Assembly (NCBI GenBank): GCA_964467585.1
Contig: CAYXRF010000005.1
Span: 47,299-111,298, forward strand
DNA: 64,000 nucleotides
Reading direction: 5' to 3'
From: CALVLD01 sp964467585
GTDB lineage: Bacteria; Bacillota; Clostridia; Christensenellales; CAG-138
Position numbers and translations under genes: made by a program. Below are positions 25,191 through 35,222 of the stretch, one piece after another. The notes under the pieces were generated by a model. It was not told where the DNA came from. It ran no database searches and saw only the letters and a program-made list of their open reading frames with translations. Position 1 is the first letter of the stretch, and each line of letters starts with the position of its first letter.

Positions 25191-26591
25191 ATGAAAAAGC
25201 TTGTCAATATTTTCAAATCGTTGTCGGAACGCCAATTTTGGCGTGTTATGCTGCCGCTTGCCATACCCATCGCGCTGCAAAACCTGCTTACCAACTCATT
25301 TCAGCTTGTGGATACGCTTATGGTAGGCAAGCTTGGGGATTCGGCAATCGCCGCCGTGGGCAGCGCGGGCCGCATATCCTTTTTTGCAGGCATTGTTATA
25401 TTTGGCTTTGCATCGGGCGGGGCGGTATTTCTTGCGCAATATTGGGGGGCGAACGACACAGCAGGGCTAAAGCGTGCTTATGGCTTTGTTCTCGTCTGCA
25501 CAACCGTGTTCGCTTCGATTCTTGCCGTTGTGTGCTGCGTCATACCGCGTCAGGTGATGAGCATACTCACGGACAATCCTCAGATGATTGCAGACGGTGC
25601 GGAATATTTGCGAATCGCCTGCTTTTCATACGTCGGAATTGCTATGAGCCAAACAATGAGCACCGCGCTGCGCTGTACCGAACGCGTTAAGCTGCCCATG
25701 TTCGTCAGCTTTGCCGCCGTGGGCATGAACGCCCTGCTCAATTACATACTGATATTCGGCAAGCTCGGCTTTCCCGCAATGGGCATTCGCGGCGCCGCCT
25801 GCGCCACGCTTATTTCCGCACTGCTCAATCCTGTGCTGCTGCTGTTGTTTTCAATTAAAAGCGACAACATAATTGTTTCCCGCCTGCGGGATGTATTCAA
25901 TTTTCCCAAAGCATTTGTTAAAGAATTTGTGCGCCGCGCTGCGCCCGTGCTTTTTAACGAGACTCTGTGGGTGATAGGCATGACCGTGTATGACGCGGTG
26001 TACGGGCGCATGGGCGCGGGCAACTACACGGCGCTTACCGTGTTTAGAACGGTTGAAAGCATAGTGTTCGTATCATTTGTGGGCGTTTGCAACGCGTGCA
26101 ATGTTATTGTCGGCAAGTCCGTGGGGGAGGGCAATTATGAGCGGGCAAAGCTTGACGCAAGGCGATACACATTGCTTGTTCCCATACTCGGTCTGCTCAC
26201 GGGCGGTGCGCTGATACTGCTTCGCAAGCCTATACTCAGTCTTTTTGACATAACCGACGCCTCATCCCACATAGCGGAAATGCTTATGATTATTTACGGG
26301 CTTGAGGTCGGCTTGAGAAACATCCCGTATATGACAATCGTAGGCATATTCAGAGCGGGAGGGGATACCAAAACGGGTCTGATTATTGAAGCGTTGGATT
26401 ATTATCTTTTGGCAATCCCCCTAACGATTGTGCTGGGGCTTGTTCTCAAGCTCGATTTTTTGCTTGTGTATCTGATAATGCTGCTTGCGGAGGACTTGCC
26501 AAAGAGCATTTTCTGCCTTGTAAGGCTTTTGTCAGACAAATGGATACTGCCCGTTGACCTCGGCAGAGACAAAATTGAGGGCAAACGCTGA
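25191..26591 (+). CDS. MATE-family efflux transporter
   Basis: A 466-residue membrane protein with 12 predicted spans and two homologous halves. The N-terminal QNLLTNSFQLVDTLMVGKLGDSAIAAVG motif and VFLAQYWGA are typical of the MATE group that exports organic cations using Na+ or H+. The ribosome site is weak. No regulator is adjacent. Substrate unknown. Confidence 0.92.
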   Translation: MKKLVNIFKSLSERQFWRVMLPLAIPIALQNLLTNSFQLVDTLMVGKLGDSAIAAVGSAGRISFFAGIVIFGFASGGAVFLAQYWGANDTAGLKRAYGFVLVCTTVFASILAVVCCVIPRQVMSILTDNPQMIADGAEYLRIACFSYVGIAMSQTMSTALRCTERVKLPMFVSFAAVGMNALLNYILIFGKLGFPAMGIRGAACATLISALLNPVLLLLFSIKSDNIIVSRLRDVFNFPKAFVKEFVRRAAPVLFNETLWVIGMTVYDAVYGRMGAGNYTALTVFRTVESIVFVSFVGVCNACNVIVGKSVGEGNYERAKLDARRYTLLVPILGLLTGGALILLRKPILSLFDITDASSHIAEMLMIIYGLEVGLRNIPYMTIVGIFRAGGDTKTGLIIEALDYYLLAIPLTIVLGLVLKLDFLLVYLIMLLAEDLPKSIFCLVRLLSDKWILPVDLGRDKIEGKR

Positions 26592-26673
26592 CACCCAAAA
26601 GCAATTTAACAGCGATTGACAAGCCCCCCGAGCGCGACAGGCGCCGAGCGGGACAGGCGCGGCGCAAATTTTT

Positions 26674-26713
26674 GCGCACGCTTGCCAAAATAAATTCATT
26701 GCGGGCAGAAATA
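26674..26713. repeat. Left copy of a 22-bp direct repeat flanking the CRISPR-cas locus
   Basis: Twenty-two bases from 26674 recur identically at 42605-42626, and similarity continues at reduced identity for about 18 more bases. This copy lies upstream of cas3, next to a short GCGCAAA..TTTGCGC palindrome. The stretch 26592-26756 contains no gene. Confidence 0.8.
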
Positions 26714-26756
26714 ATTTTTTTTCGACATAAACCGACGCATATTGCGTGGCTATGAC

Positions 26757-26785
26757 TTTACAAACGCAAAATTTGGCATTATAAT
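26757..26785 (+). promoter_or_regulatory. Promoter of the cas operon
   Basis: TTTACA (26757-26762), 17-bp spacer, TATAAT (26780-26785), about 120 bp before the cas3 start. It is the only good promoter seen before the cas genes. Confidence 0.7.
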
Positions 26786-26906
26786 CAAATCATAGATAAT
26801 ATCTCATGCGGGTCTGCATACCATAGCGCCTGCAATAGCGCAAAAAAATAGGTATTGTTAACTTAAAAAAGCCAAGGCGAATTTGCAATGGGGGGTAAGC
26901 TTTAGC

Positions 26907-29597
26907 GTGACAAAAACGCTTACCGGCAGCTTATGGGCAAAAAAAGCACACAACGGCGATATGCTGTGGCTGCCGCTGGACGTGCATCTCAAAGACTGTG
27001 CGGCAATCGCAAAAAAGCTTTGGCGGTTTAGACTTTCGGATGCACTTAGGAGGTTGATTGCAAACGATTGCAATTGCAGTATCGACAGTGCGGAGCGTCT
27101 TTTAATTTTTCTTGCCGCAGTACACGATATCGGAAAGGCAACGCCTCTGTTTCAAAGCAAACAGGCAACATTCCCACCATGCGACAGCGATGCTGCTATG
27201 GCGGAGATTATTAAGAACGCAGGCTTTGTACTTTGGGAGAACAGCCGCTTTGCAAACGCAGGCAGAACGCCGCACGCGCTTATGGGCGAAAAGCTTTTGA
27301 TAAAGCTGGGCTGCAATGGCAATGCCGCCGCCATAATCGGTGCGCATCACGGCAAGCCAATCGATTTTGACCCATACAACACAATTTCCGCATACAGCGC
27401 ACATTACAGCCTGAACAGCGTGTGGGACAAAGCGCAGGCTCAGACTGTGGAAATGGCGCTTAGCCTTTCGGGGTTCACCCGCATTGAGGAAGTGCCGTCG
27501 CCAAACCAACCTGCTCAGATGCTTCTTTCCGCTCTGCTGATAATGGCTGACTGGATTTCAAGCAACGAAAAGGCATTCCCCTATTTTCAATTCGGCATAA
27601 CGCCATCCGAGGAGGAGCTTGCGCTGCGTGCCGAAAGCGGGTGGAGGGCTTTTTCGCTTCAGTCGCCAACGCCGCCTGACGATGCATGGCGTTATCAGCA
27701 GCTGTATGAAGAACGCTTCGGCTACACTCCAAATATGATGCAAAATGTTGTGCGTGAATGTGTCGGCGCAAATATCGCACCATCGCTTGTTGTTATCGAG
27801 GCGCCTATGGGCATGGGCAAAACAGAAGCTGCGCTTGTCGCGGCTGAAATAATTGAAAATCGAACGGGGCGCAGTGGGATGTTCTTTGCGCTGCCAACTC
27901 AGGCAACGGCAAACGCAGTGTTTTCACGTATTCTTTCGTGGACGCAAGGCCTTATGCCGTATGACAGATATACAGTGAAGCTTGCGCACGGCAAGGCTCA
28001 GTTTAACGATGATTATACAGACCTGCCGATGGAGGGCGTCGGCATAAATGACGATGGCGCGGAGGACGGAGCAGTCACAAATACATGGTTCGAGGGTGGT
28101 AAAAAGTCACTTTTGGCGGATTATGTCGTTGGCACTATCGATCAGCTTCTGCTTATGGCTTTGAAGCAAAAGCACGTCATGCTGCGTCATTTGGGGCTGG
28201 CGGATAAAATGGTTGTGATAGACGAATGTCACGCCTATGACGCGTACATGAACTGCTATCTGACGCGGGCGCTGTCATGGCTTGGCGCATATGGCGTTCC
28301 CGTTGTGATAATGTCCGCTACGCTTCCACGCGGCAAACGCGATTCGCTGATTGCCGCCTACATGGGCAAAAAGGTCAAAGCTATTGCCGACTCAACTTCT
28401 CAAATTAACGGATATCCTAAGATAACCTGTGTTGAGGATGGCATTGTGTGTGAGCATCCCGTGCCGTTTGATGGGCAAAACAAGTCGGTTGAGGCTCTGC
28501 GGCTTGACAGCGCACAGCTTATCCCATTCCTGCAAATAAGACTTTCAAGCGGTGGGTGCGCGGGAGTGATCGTCAACACAGTTGCAAAATCGCAACAAAT
28601 ATATTGTGAACTGTGTGAAAGCTTCGGAAGGGAAGCAGTCCGTCTGATCCACGCACGTTTTCTTACGGAGGACAGAACAAAAACTGAAAAGGAGCTTATA
28701 CGAGAGCTTGGCAAGGCGTCGTCAACGCGTCCGCGGCTGCGCATAGTCGTTGGCACACAGGTGCTTGAACAATCACTGGACATTGATTTTGACCTGATGG
28801 TAACGGCCCTTTGCCCAATGGATATGCTTTTGCAGCGCATAGGCAGGCTGCACAGGCACGAACGCACGCGCCCGAGCTTGGTTTCTTCCCCTGTATGCGC
28901 CGTGATTTCGCAGGACGACGGCGGCTCCGAAAGCGTATACGGTCGCTGCCTGCTGATGAGGACGCGGGCAATTCTTCCGTATCAAATTAGTATTCCCGAA
29001 GATATACCTAAACTTGTTGATTTAACATACGATTTTAGCTATATGCCCGATAATCTGCCCGACGGCTATGAGGACGCCTATAACAGGCAGCTGATGGAGG
29101 ATGCACGCAGAAGTCGAGCGGCCGAAACATTTGAGCTTTGCAAGCCCTCTAACAAGCCAAACGGTTCAATAACGGGCATTTTGAACAGCGACGTCCCCTG
29201 CAGCGAGCAGCGTGCGGACGCGGCGGTGCGCGACGGTGATGAATCAATCGAGGTTATTATGCTGCAGTCTGTCGAAGGGCGCATAGGATTTTTGCCGTGG
29301 CATGAACAGATTCCGCTTGATCCCGATCTGCCGTTGACGAGCGCACAGGCAAAGGCTGTTGCAGGGCAGTGCGTGCGCCTGCCGCGGCCGCTGTGCCTGC
29401 CGTGGAATATCGAACGCACCATATCTCAGCTTGAGGAGCGGCTGTGCCAAGTGCCGACACGCTGGCAAAAATCCCCATGGCTTTCGGGACAGCTTTTTTT
29501 GATACTTGACGGTGAGCTTTCCGCAACGCTCAACGGTTATTGTATACACTATGACAGATATGTGGGATTGGAATGTAAAAAGGAGGAAAACGAATGA
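26907..29597 (+). CDS. cas3: Cas3 helicase-nuclease, type I-E
   Basis: The effector nuclease-helicase recruited by Cascade to degrade target DNA. The N-terminal HD nuclease domain has HLKD, VHDIGKATPLF (about residue 73) and HHGKPIDF. The superfamily 2 helicase follows with GMGKTEAAL (Walker A), DECHAYD (motif II), SATLPRGKR (III), EQSLDIDFDL (V) and QRIGRLHRH (VI). The frame is open from TTG at 26883, but GTG at 26907 follows a GGGGGG site; both are plausible. Its stop overlaps cas8e (ATGA). About 896 residues, normal for type I-E. Confidence 0.96.
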   Translation: MTKTLTGSLWAKKAHNGDMLWLPLDVHLKDCAAIAKKLWRFRLSDALRRLIANDCNCSIDSAERLLIFLAAVHDIGKATPLFQSKQATFPPCDSDAAMAEIIKNAGFVLWENSRFANAGRTPHALMGEKLLIKLGCNGNAAAIIGAHHGKPIDFDPYNTISAYSAHYSLNSVWDKAQAQTVEMALSLSGFTRIEEVPSPNQPAQMLLSALLIMADWISSNEKAFPYFQFGITPSEEELALRAESGWRAFSLQSPTPPDDAWRYQQLYEERFGYTPNMMQNVVRECVGANIAPSLVVIEAPMGMGKTEAALVAAEIIENRTGRSGMFFALPTQATANAVFSRILSWTQGLMPYDRYTVKLAHGKAQFNDDYTDLPMEGVGINDDGAEDGAVTNTWFEGGKKSLLADYVVGTIDQLLLMALKQKHVMLRHLGLADKMVVIDECHAYDAYMNCYLTRALSWLGAYGVPVVIMSATLPRGKRDSLIAAYMGKKVKAIADSTSQINGYPKITCVEDGIVCEHPVPFDGQNKSVEALRLDSAQLIPFLQIRLSSGGCAGVIVNTVAKSQQIYCELCESFGREAVRLIHARFLTEDRTKTEKELIRELGKASSTRPRLRIVVGTQVLEQSLDIDFDLMVTALCPMDMLLQRIGRLHRHERTRPSLVSSPVCAVISQDDGGSESVYGRCLLMRTRAILPYQISIPEDIPKLVDLTYDFSYMPDNLPDGYEDAYNRQLMEDARRSRAAETFELCKPSNKPNGSITGILNSDVPCSEQRADAAVRDGDESIEVIMLQSVEGRIGFLPWHEQIPLDPDLPLTSAQAKAVAGQCVRLPRPLCLPWNIERTISQLEERLCQVPTRWQKSPWLSGQLFLILDGELSATLNGYCIHYDRYVGLECKKEENE

Positions 29598-31225
29598 ACG
29601 AAAAGGACTTTTGCTTGCTGAAAGAGCCGTGGATACTGCTTATGCGCAGCGATGGCTGCAGGGATAAGCTGTCGCTTATTGAGGCACTGCGCCACGCCAA
29701 CGAGTACACACGGCTTGCGGGCGAATCGCCGCTTCAGGATGTGGCGGTGCTTCGTCTTATGCTTGCGGTGCTGCACGTTGTGCTTGCACGCTATGACGCT
29801 TGCGGCGAATATTTTCCGCTTAATGAAGATGAAGCGGAAAGCGATATCGAGCTGCAGGATGTTATTGAAAGGTGGAGAGAGGTGTGGCAGCTTAAAGCCT
29901 TTCCAATGGAGCCGATCGAAAGCTATCTTTCGCAGTATGAGGAGCGATTCTATCTTTTTCACCCGACGACGCCGTTCTTTCAGGTTGCGGAAATGACCAA
30001 AGCCACCTGCTACACGGCGGCAAAGCTCAATGGTGAGCTTTCGGAAAGCAACAATAAGATAAGGCTTTTTGCGTCTCGAACCGGCAAAGAAAAGAATGAG
30101 CTTGACTATGACGAGGCGGCGAGATGGCTTTTGTATGTCAACGGGTTTGATGACACAGCCGTCAAAAAGCAGGAGACTGACGGCGACGGAACTCCGGGCG
30201 CAGGATGGCTTGGCAAGCTGGGGCTTATATATGCCTGCGGTGAGAATCTGTTTGAAACATTGATGCTTAACCTTGTTATGCTGCGCGACGGCAACAAGCT
30301 TTGGGATGCGGAATCACCCATTTGGGAGCGTCCCCCAAGGCGCGGGGAGCGTGTGGAAATCCCCCTTCCAAACAATCAGGCGGAGCTTTTGACGCTTCAG
30401 TCGCGCAGACTTTTGCTGCAGCGCAGGGACGACAGAATCTGCGGCTACGGAGTGGTGGGGGGAGACTTTTTTCAAAAGGAAAACGCCCTTGCGGAGCAGA
30501 TGACGCTGTGGCGAAACGCTGCCAAAAAGGAGACGGATCCCCCGATATATGTGCCTTGCCGACACGACCCGGAGCGCAGGCTGTGGCGTGACTTTGCTTC
30601 AATTGCCGCACAGACCGGCAACAAAAAACGTCCCGGCGTGGTTGAATGGGTTTCCACATTGATGTGCCGCGGATACATCAAAACAGGTGTGATGCGGTTT
30701 GTTACAGTATCGCTCAAGTATGGAGATAAGGATTTTTTCGCGGCGGACTCATTCAGCGACGAGCTGAGCTTCAATCTCAATCTGTTGACGGAGCTTGGGG
30801 TCGATTGGACGCCGCGCATACAGGATTCCGTTTCGGCAGCTGAAAAGCTTGCAAGGCAGGCAGGCATATTGGCGGCGGAGCTTGTAAAGTGCGGAGGTGC
30901 GGCAGACCCCAACGGCAAAAAGCAAAGGGCAATGGGCGAAGCATACTATCGCATGGACGAGCCGTTCAGGCAATGGCTTGAACGTATCGATCCCGAAAGG
31001 GACGGCGGCGCGAAGGACAAGCTGTGTATGGAGTGGGCGCTGACGGCGCAAAAAATCACACGCGAGGTTGGCAGAGAGCTTGTTAGCGAGACGGGTGCGC
31101 ACGCGTTTGTTGGACGCACCGAAAAAGAAAAGAAGGGCAAGGCTGATGTGGAGCGAAGGTACACGGCGTCCGAGGCATACAACAGGTTTATCTATTTTAC
31201 ATCCATAAAGTGTTTAACAGTATAG
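29594..31225 (+). CDS. cas8e: Cas8e (Cse1/CasA), Cascade large subunit
   Basis: A 543-residue Cse1-family protein starting MNEKDFCLLKEPWILL. In Cascade this subunit reads the PAM and recruits Cas3. Visible family features are ALRHANEYTRLAGESPLQDVAVLRLMLAVLH near the N-terminus and the C-terminal four-helix bundle region. It overlaps cas3 by 4 bp, has AAGGAGGAAAACGA upstream, and keeps canonical type I-E order. Confidence 0.94.
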   Translation: MNEKDFCLLKEPWILLMRSDGCRDKLSLIEALRHANEYTRLAGESPLQDVAVLRLMLAVLHVVLARYDACGEYFPLNEDEAESDIELQDVIERWREVWQLKAFPMEPIESYLSQYEERFYLFHPTTPFFQVAEMTKATCYTAAKLNGELSESNNKIRLFASRTGKEKNELDYDEAARWLLYVNGFDDTAVKKQETDGDGTPGAGWLGKLGLIYACGENLFETLMLNLVMLRDGNKLWDAESPIWERPPRRGERVEIPLPNNQAELLTLQSRRLLLQRRDDRICGYGVVGGDFFQKENALAEQMTLWRNAAKKETDPPIYVPCRHDPERRLWRDFASIAAQTGNKKRPGVVEWVSTLMCRGYIKTGVMRFVTVSLKYGDKDFFAADSFSDELSFNLNLLTELGVDWTPRIQDSVSAAEKLARQAGILAAELVKCGGAADPNGKKQRAMGEAYYRMDEPFRQWLERIDPERDGGAKDKLCMEWALTAQKITREVGRELVSETGAHAFVGRTEKEKKGKADVERRYTASEAYNRFIYFTSIKCLTV

Positions 31226-31240
31226 GAGGTGCTGAAAACA

Positions 31241-31846
31241 ATGACAGACAATCAGACAGCAATCAAAAGCTATGTGGCGTACAGACTGCATGAGCTGCAG
31301 TACGCAGGCTCCGAGGCGGCGACAAAAGCGCTGCTTGCCAAGCTGCGGCACGGCGTGGGCAAAACGCCGGGGGAGGATCCACAGCTTTGGGGAGTGGTGT
31401 TCGATAAGCTTCCCGAGCAGCTGATGGGCAAAGCGGCGGAGCCGTCCTATTCCGAATGGGCGGTGTATACCGCATTGACTCTCTATGCTCTCCATCAGCA
31501 GGGAAAGGATCCCAAAACAGAATCAGTGAATCGTGAGGGGGATCGTCTCGGCGTTGCTCTGCGCCGCCTTGTTGCCCCAATGGGTGATGAAAACAGGGTC
31601 AAGCATCGCTTTGACGCAATTGCCACCTCAGGAGGCATATCCGAGCTTGCCAACCACGCGAGGGGCGCAATCAAGCTGATGAGCGCTAACGGCATTCCGC
31701 TTGATTATCCATCCTTTGCCGTGGATTTGTATCGCTATCAGTTCCCGGAGCTTCGCAACGGAGTTAGGCTAAACTGGGGCAGGGATTATTACAGAAGCGA
31801 TCGCAGTGAGGATGAGCCTGTCGGCGACACTGCGGACTCAAATTAA
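31241..31846 (+). CDS. cse2: Cas11e (Cse2/CasB), Cascade small subunit
   Basis: The protein is about 201 residues from the ATG at 31241, which follows AGGAGGTGCTGAAAAC; the frame opens four codons earlier at GTG. Family signatures include LRHGVGKTPGEDPQLWGVVF, WAVYTALTLYALHQQG and the basic patch VALRRLV...RVKHRFDAIA. Two copies line the belly of Cascade and contact the R-loop. Confidence 0.93.
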   Translation: MTDNQTAIKSYVAYRLHELQYAGSEAATKALLAKLRHGVGKTPGEDPQLWGVVFDKLPEQLMGKAAEPSYSEWAVYTALTLYALHQQGKDPKTESVNREGDRLGVALRRLVAPMGDENRVKHRFDAIATSGGISELANHARGAIKLMSANGIPLDYPSFAVDLYRYQFPELRNGVRLNWGRDYYRSDRSEDEPVGDTADSN

Positions 31847-31895
31847 GAAATTGCAGTCAAAAATTATAAATAATTGAGAACGGAAAGGAAAAACA

Positions 31896-32960
31896 ATGAA
31901 CAATTCAGAACGCTTGTATGTAGACGTCCACGCAATCCAAACCATTCCGCCCAGCTGTGTTAACCGCGATGACACAGGCAGCCCCAAGACCGCATATTAC
32001 GGCGGAGTAGTCAGGGCGAGGGTATCCTCTCAGGCATGGAAGCAGTCAATGCGCCGAAGCTTCAGAGATACTCTTTCGGGGGAGGAGCAGTCATTCAGAA
32101 CAAAAAAGATAGTCCCACTCCTTGCCGAAAAAATCAAGGAGCTTGGATATGCGGGGGACGCCGCAAAGAAGGCGCAGAAGCTTTTTGAGCTTGCGGGACT
32201 TAAAATCAAAAACGAGGAGATAGGCACGGACGCACTGTTTTTCATAAGCGCGGCACAGGTATCCGCTTTGGCGGAGCTTGCAATGTCCGATGTGGAGCCG
32301 GACAAAAAAGCAGCCCAGGCAGCATTGAACAAAAATCCGGGGATAGATGTTGCACTTTTCGGAAGAATGGTAGCGGACGACCCTTCCCTCAACACGGACG
32401 CCTGTTCGCAGGTTGCTCACGCAATTTCAACTCATCGTGTTGAAAACGAATACGACTATTTTACTGCGGTGGACGACCTTTCGCCAAAGGATAACGCAGG
32501 CGCGGCGCATATCGGCACGGTTGAGTTCAACTCATCAACTCTGTACCGTTATGCAACGATTGCCGTACATCAGCTTTACGCACACACAAAGGACGACACC
32601 GCAGCGGCTGCAAAAGCGTTTGTTAAGGCGTTTATATGCACAATGCCAACGGGCAAGCAAAACACATTTGCCAACAGGACGCTTCCGGACGCAGTGCTTG
32701 TCACCGTCAGACGCGATCAGCCGCTAAACCTTGTGGGTGCGTTTGAAAAGCCCGTACCGCCAAGCGATAACGGCTATGCGGAGGCGTCTGTCAAAAAGCT
32801 TGCGGCATACGCGGAGCAAACATACAAAACATTTGCCGAAAGGCCCTGCCTCAGTCTTGCAACGGGAGATTTGCCGAAAGAAATCGCCACACCTATGCCT
32901 TTTGCGGAGCTTCTTGATACTCTTGCAGAATTTATTGCCAAGGATGGACAAAACTCATGA
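31896..32960 (+). CDS. cas7e: Cas7e (Cse4/CasC), Cascade backbone
   Basis: A 354-residue RAMP protein. The N-terminal YVDVHAIQTIPPSCVNRDDTGSPKTAYYGGVVRARVSSQAWK and the internal HIGTVEFNSSTLYRYATIAV are diagnostic of Cse4. Six copies would coat the crRNA spacer. Its stop overlaps the cas5e ATG by 4 bp. Confidence 0.96.
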   Translation: MNNSERLYVDVHAIQTIPPSCVNRDDTGSPKTAYYGGVVRARVSSQAWKQSMRRSFRDTLSGEEQSFRTKKIVPLLAEKIKELGYAGDAAKKAQKLFELAGLKIKNEEIGTDALFFISAAQVSALAELAMSDVEPDKKAAQAALNKNPGIDVALFGRMVADDPSLNTDACSQVAHAISTHRVENEYDYFTAVDDLSPKDNAGAAHIGTVEFNSSTLYRYATIAVHQLYAHTKDDTAAAAKAFVKAFICTMPTGKQNTFANRTLPDAVLVTVRRDQPLNLVGAFEKPVPPSDNGYAEASVKKLAAYAEQTYKTFAERPCLSLATGDLPKEIATPMPFAELLDTLAEFIAKDGQNS

Positions 32961-33616
32961 GCACGCTGCTGCTGCGAATTGCCGCGCCAATGCAGGCATG
33001 GGGCATAGATGCGCGGTTCGAGCGACGCGGCACCGAGAGAACGCCTTCAAAAAGCGGAGTGATAGGTATGCTTGCCGCTGCGCTGGGTATGCGCAGGGAT
33101 GAGGATATAAGTGCGCTCTCCGCACTGCGCTTTGGAGTCAGAACAGACAGGGACGGCAGATTGCTGCGTGATTTTCACACCGCAAGGCATCCCACCGACA
33201 GCAAACGCGCATACGTTACATATCGATATTATCTGTGCGACGCCGTGTTTCTTGTCGGTATTGAGGGAGACGCTGATATGCTTTCACAGCTTGAAGATGC
33301 GCTCCGCAAGCCTGCGTACCCTCTTTTTCTCGGAAGACGCTCCTGCCCGCCAAGCGGAAAACTGGTGCTGGGCGTCCGCGAAAAAACGTTGACAGACGCC
33401 CTTAAAAGCGAGCCACCGTTGGTTGAAAACATCGCCTCCGCAAGAATAACCGTTGATGCGGCGGACGTCGGCGGCATAATGCAAAGAGACCTGCCAATTT
33501 CATTCAATCAGGAGAAAAGGCAGTTCGGCTTTAGAGGCGTTATGGAGATGAAAACCTATTTTGCGGCGGCGCCCGTACCAACTCTACATGATCCAATGCA
33601 GGATTTGGAGGAATGA
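32957..33616 (+). CDS. cas5e: Cas5e (CasD)
   Basis: A 219-residue RAMP protein with LLLRIAAPMQAWGIDARFERRGTERTPSKSGVIGMLAAALG and LGRRSCPPSGKL, standard for Cas5e, which caps the crRNA 5' handle. Couplings of 4 bp to cas7e and 1 bp spacing to cas6e show tight cotranslation. Confidence 0.95.
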   Translation: MSTLLLRIAAPMQAWGIDARFERRGTERTPSKSGVIGMLAAALGMRRDEDISALSALRFGVRTDRDGRLLRDFHTARHPTDSKRAYVTYRYYLCDAVFLVGIEGDADMLSQLEDALRKPAYPLFLGRRSCPPSGKLVLGVREKTLTDALKSEPPLVENIASARITVDAADVGGIMQRDLPISFNQEKRQFGFRGVMEMKTYFAAAPVPTLHDPMQDLEE

Positions 33617-33617
33617 T

Positions 33618-34253
33618 ATGTATTTGACAAGAATTGAGCTTGACGTTTCGCGCCGTGAAACAGCGCAGGCACTGCTGTCGCCTTCAAAAATTCACGGGGC
33701 GATCGAAAACGGCTTTCACGGCGAGCGGACGCGCAGATTATGGCGAATCGACTATCTTCAGGACAGCTGCTATCTGTTGGTTTTAAGCGAGGATACGCCT
33801 GATTTTACCGAGCTTGCGGCACAGTTTGGCAAAAAAGAGCTTTGGGAAACAAAATGCTGTGATGCACTTGCCGAGAGGATTGCCGCAGGACAGGTCTGGC
33901 AGTTCAGACTTTGCGCCAATCCCGTCAGAAGCGACCCGTCCGTTAAGGGTCAGCGCGGCAAGCTGCACGCCCACGTTACACAGGATCAACAAAAAAAGTG
34001 GCTTTGCGACCGTGCAGAGCGCTGCGGCTTCACGCTTTCGGAGGATTACTTCGATGTTGTTGATACCCGTTGGTTCAAATTCAAAAAGGGTGAAAAAGGT
34101 GAGGTCTGCCTGCGAACCGCAACATTTGAGGGGACGCTTACGGTTGCCGACGCCGAACGTTTTCGTGAAACACTGTTTTGCGGTATAGGGCGAGAAAAAG
34201 CCTATGGATGCGGACTGTTGACAATCGCATCTCCAAAGCCTAAAAATGTCTGA
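33618..34253 (+). CDS. cas6e: Cas6e (Cse3/CasE) crRNA endonuclease
   Basis: The protein is 211 residues from the ATG at 33618 (MYLTRIELDVSRRETAQAL), preceded by TTTGGAGG. The motif PSKIHGAIENGFHGERTRRLWRID carries the family His. The C-terminal GIGREKAYGCGLLTI is the glycine-rich loop. It would cut each repeat 3' of the GC hairpin and stay bound to the crRNA. The open frame from 33561 is not the start. Confidence 0.95.
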   Translation: MYLTRIELDVSRRETAQALLSPSKIHGAIENGFHGERTRRLWRIDYLQDSCYLLVLSEDTPDFTELAAQFGKKELWETKCCDALAERIAAGQVWQFRLCANPVRSDPSVKGQRGKLHAHVTQDQQKKWLCDRAERCGFTLSEDYFDVVDTRWFKFKKGEKGEVCLRTATFEGTLTVADAERFRETLFCGIGREKAYGCGLLTIASPKPKNV

Positions 34254-35220
34254 CAAAGCAGAGCTGCCCGGGGTGCAAAAGCCCGATATAAAAGCATTGG
34301 CGCAGATGCGCGAGCGATTGACCTTTTTGTATGCGGAAAGGGCTGTTGTAAATCGTTCGGACAGTGCCATAACGCTTTGCGATGCACGCGGGACGGTCTA
34401 TATCCCTGCGGCAACGCTCAGCGTGCTTATGCTTGGGCCGGGCACAAGCCTGACGCACAGGGCGATAGAGCTATTGAGCGACTGCGGAGTCAGCGTAATA
34501 TGGGTCGGAGAGCAGGGCGTTCGCTATTACGCGCACGGACGCCCTCTCACCCATTCCTCAAAGCTGCTTGAACAGCAGGCACAGCTTTCCTCAAATATGC
34601 GTTCACGGCTGAACGTGGCACGTCAAATGTATCAAATGCGTTTTCCCGATGAGGATGTTTCAAGCTGCACAATGCAGCAGCTTCGCGGCAGGGAGGGCGC
34701 AAGGATAAGAAGCGCATATCGCGCCATGTCAAAAAAAACAGGCGTCGCGTGGGATAAGCGTGATTATGACGTTGACGATTTTGAAAGCGGCACTGAAGTC
34801 AACAAGGCGCTTTCCGCCGCAAACGTTTGTCTATATGGGCTTGCGCACAGCGTGATTGTGGCGCTGGGATGCTCTGCGGGGCTGGGATTTGTGCATGTCG
34901 GGCATGAACGCTCGTTTGTGTACGATATTGCCGATCTCTACAAGACAGAAACAACGATACCGATTGCGTTCAATGCAGCAGCGGCGAAACCCGATGATAT
35001 CGGCAGAGAAGTCAGAACACAGCTCAGAGATTCATTTGTAAATGGGCATATTCTGAAGCGTATGGTCGATGACATACACAAGCTGTTGCGCGTGGATGAG
35101 GCGTCTCCCGAAGCGGAGCTGCTTCAGCTTTGGGATGAAAAGATGGGTGCGGTTACGGGCGGAGTGAATTGGACAGATGAGCCTCGGGAGATTGGTTACG
35201 GAGATATATTGGAGGAATAG
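34246..35220 (+). CDS. cas1e: Cas1e integrase
   Basis: A 324-residue integrase subunit for spacer acquisition. Metal ligands are visible: the Glu of LRGREGARIRSAYR, the His of GFVHVGHERSFVYD and the Asp of YDIADLYK. VSVIWVGEQGVRYYAHGRP is typical of the N-terminal domain. Overlaps cas6e by 8 bp. Confidence 0.96.
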   Translation: MSDKAELPGVQKPDIKALAQMRERLTFLYAERAVVNRSDSAITLCDARGTVYIPAATLSVLMLGPGTSLTHRAIELLSDCGVSVIWVGEQGVRYYAHGRPLTHSSKLLEQQAQLSSNMRSRLNVARQMYQMRFPDEDVSSCTMQQLRGREGARIRSAYRAMSKKTGVAWDKRDYDVDDFESGTEVNKALSAANVCLYGLAHSVIVALGCSAGLGFVHVGHERSFVYDIADLYKTETTIPIAFNAAAAKPDDIGREVRTQLRDSFVNGHILKRMVDDIHKLLRVDEASPEAELLQLWDEKMGAVTGGVNWTDEPREIGYGDILEE

Positions 35221-35222
35221 CG

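Noticed and set aside
30301..30591. Opposite-frame and antisense frames inside cas8e
   Set aside because: No ribosome sites; the cas8e frame is uninterrupted and in canonical operon order.
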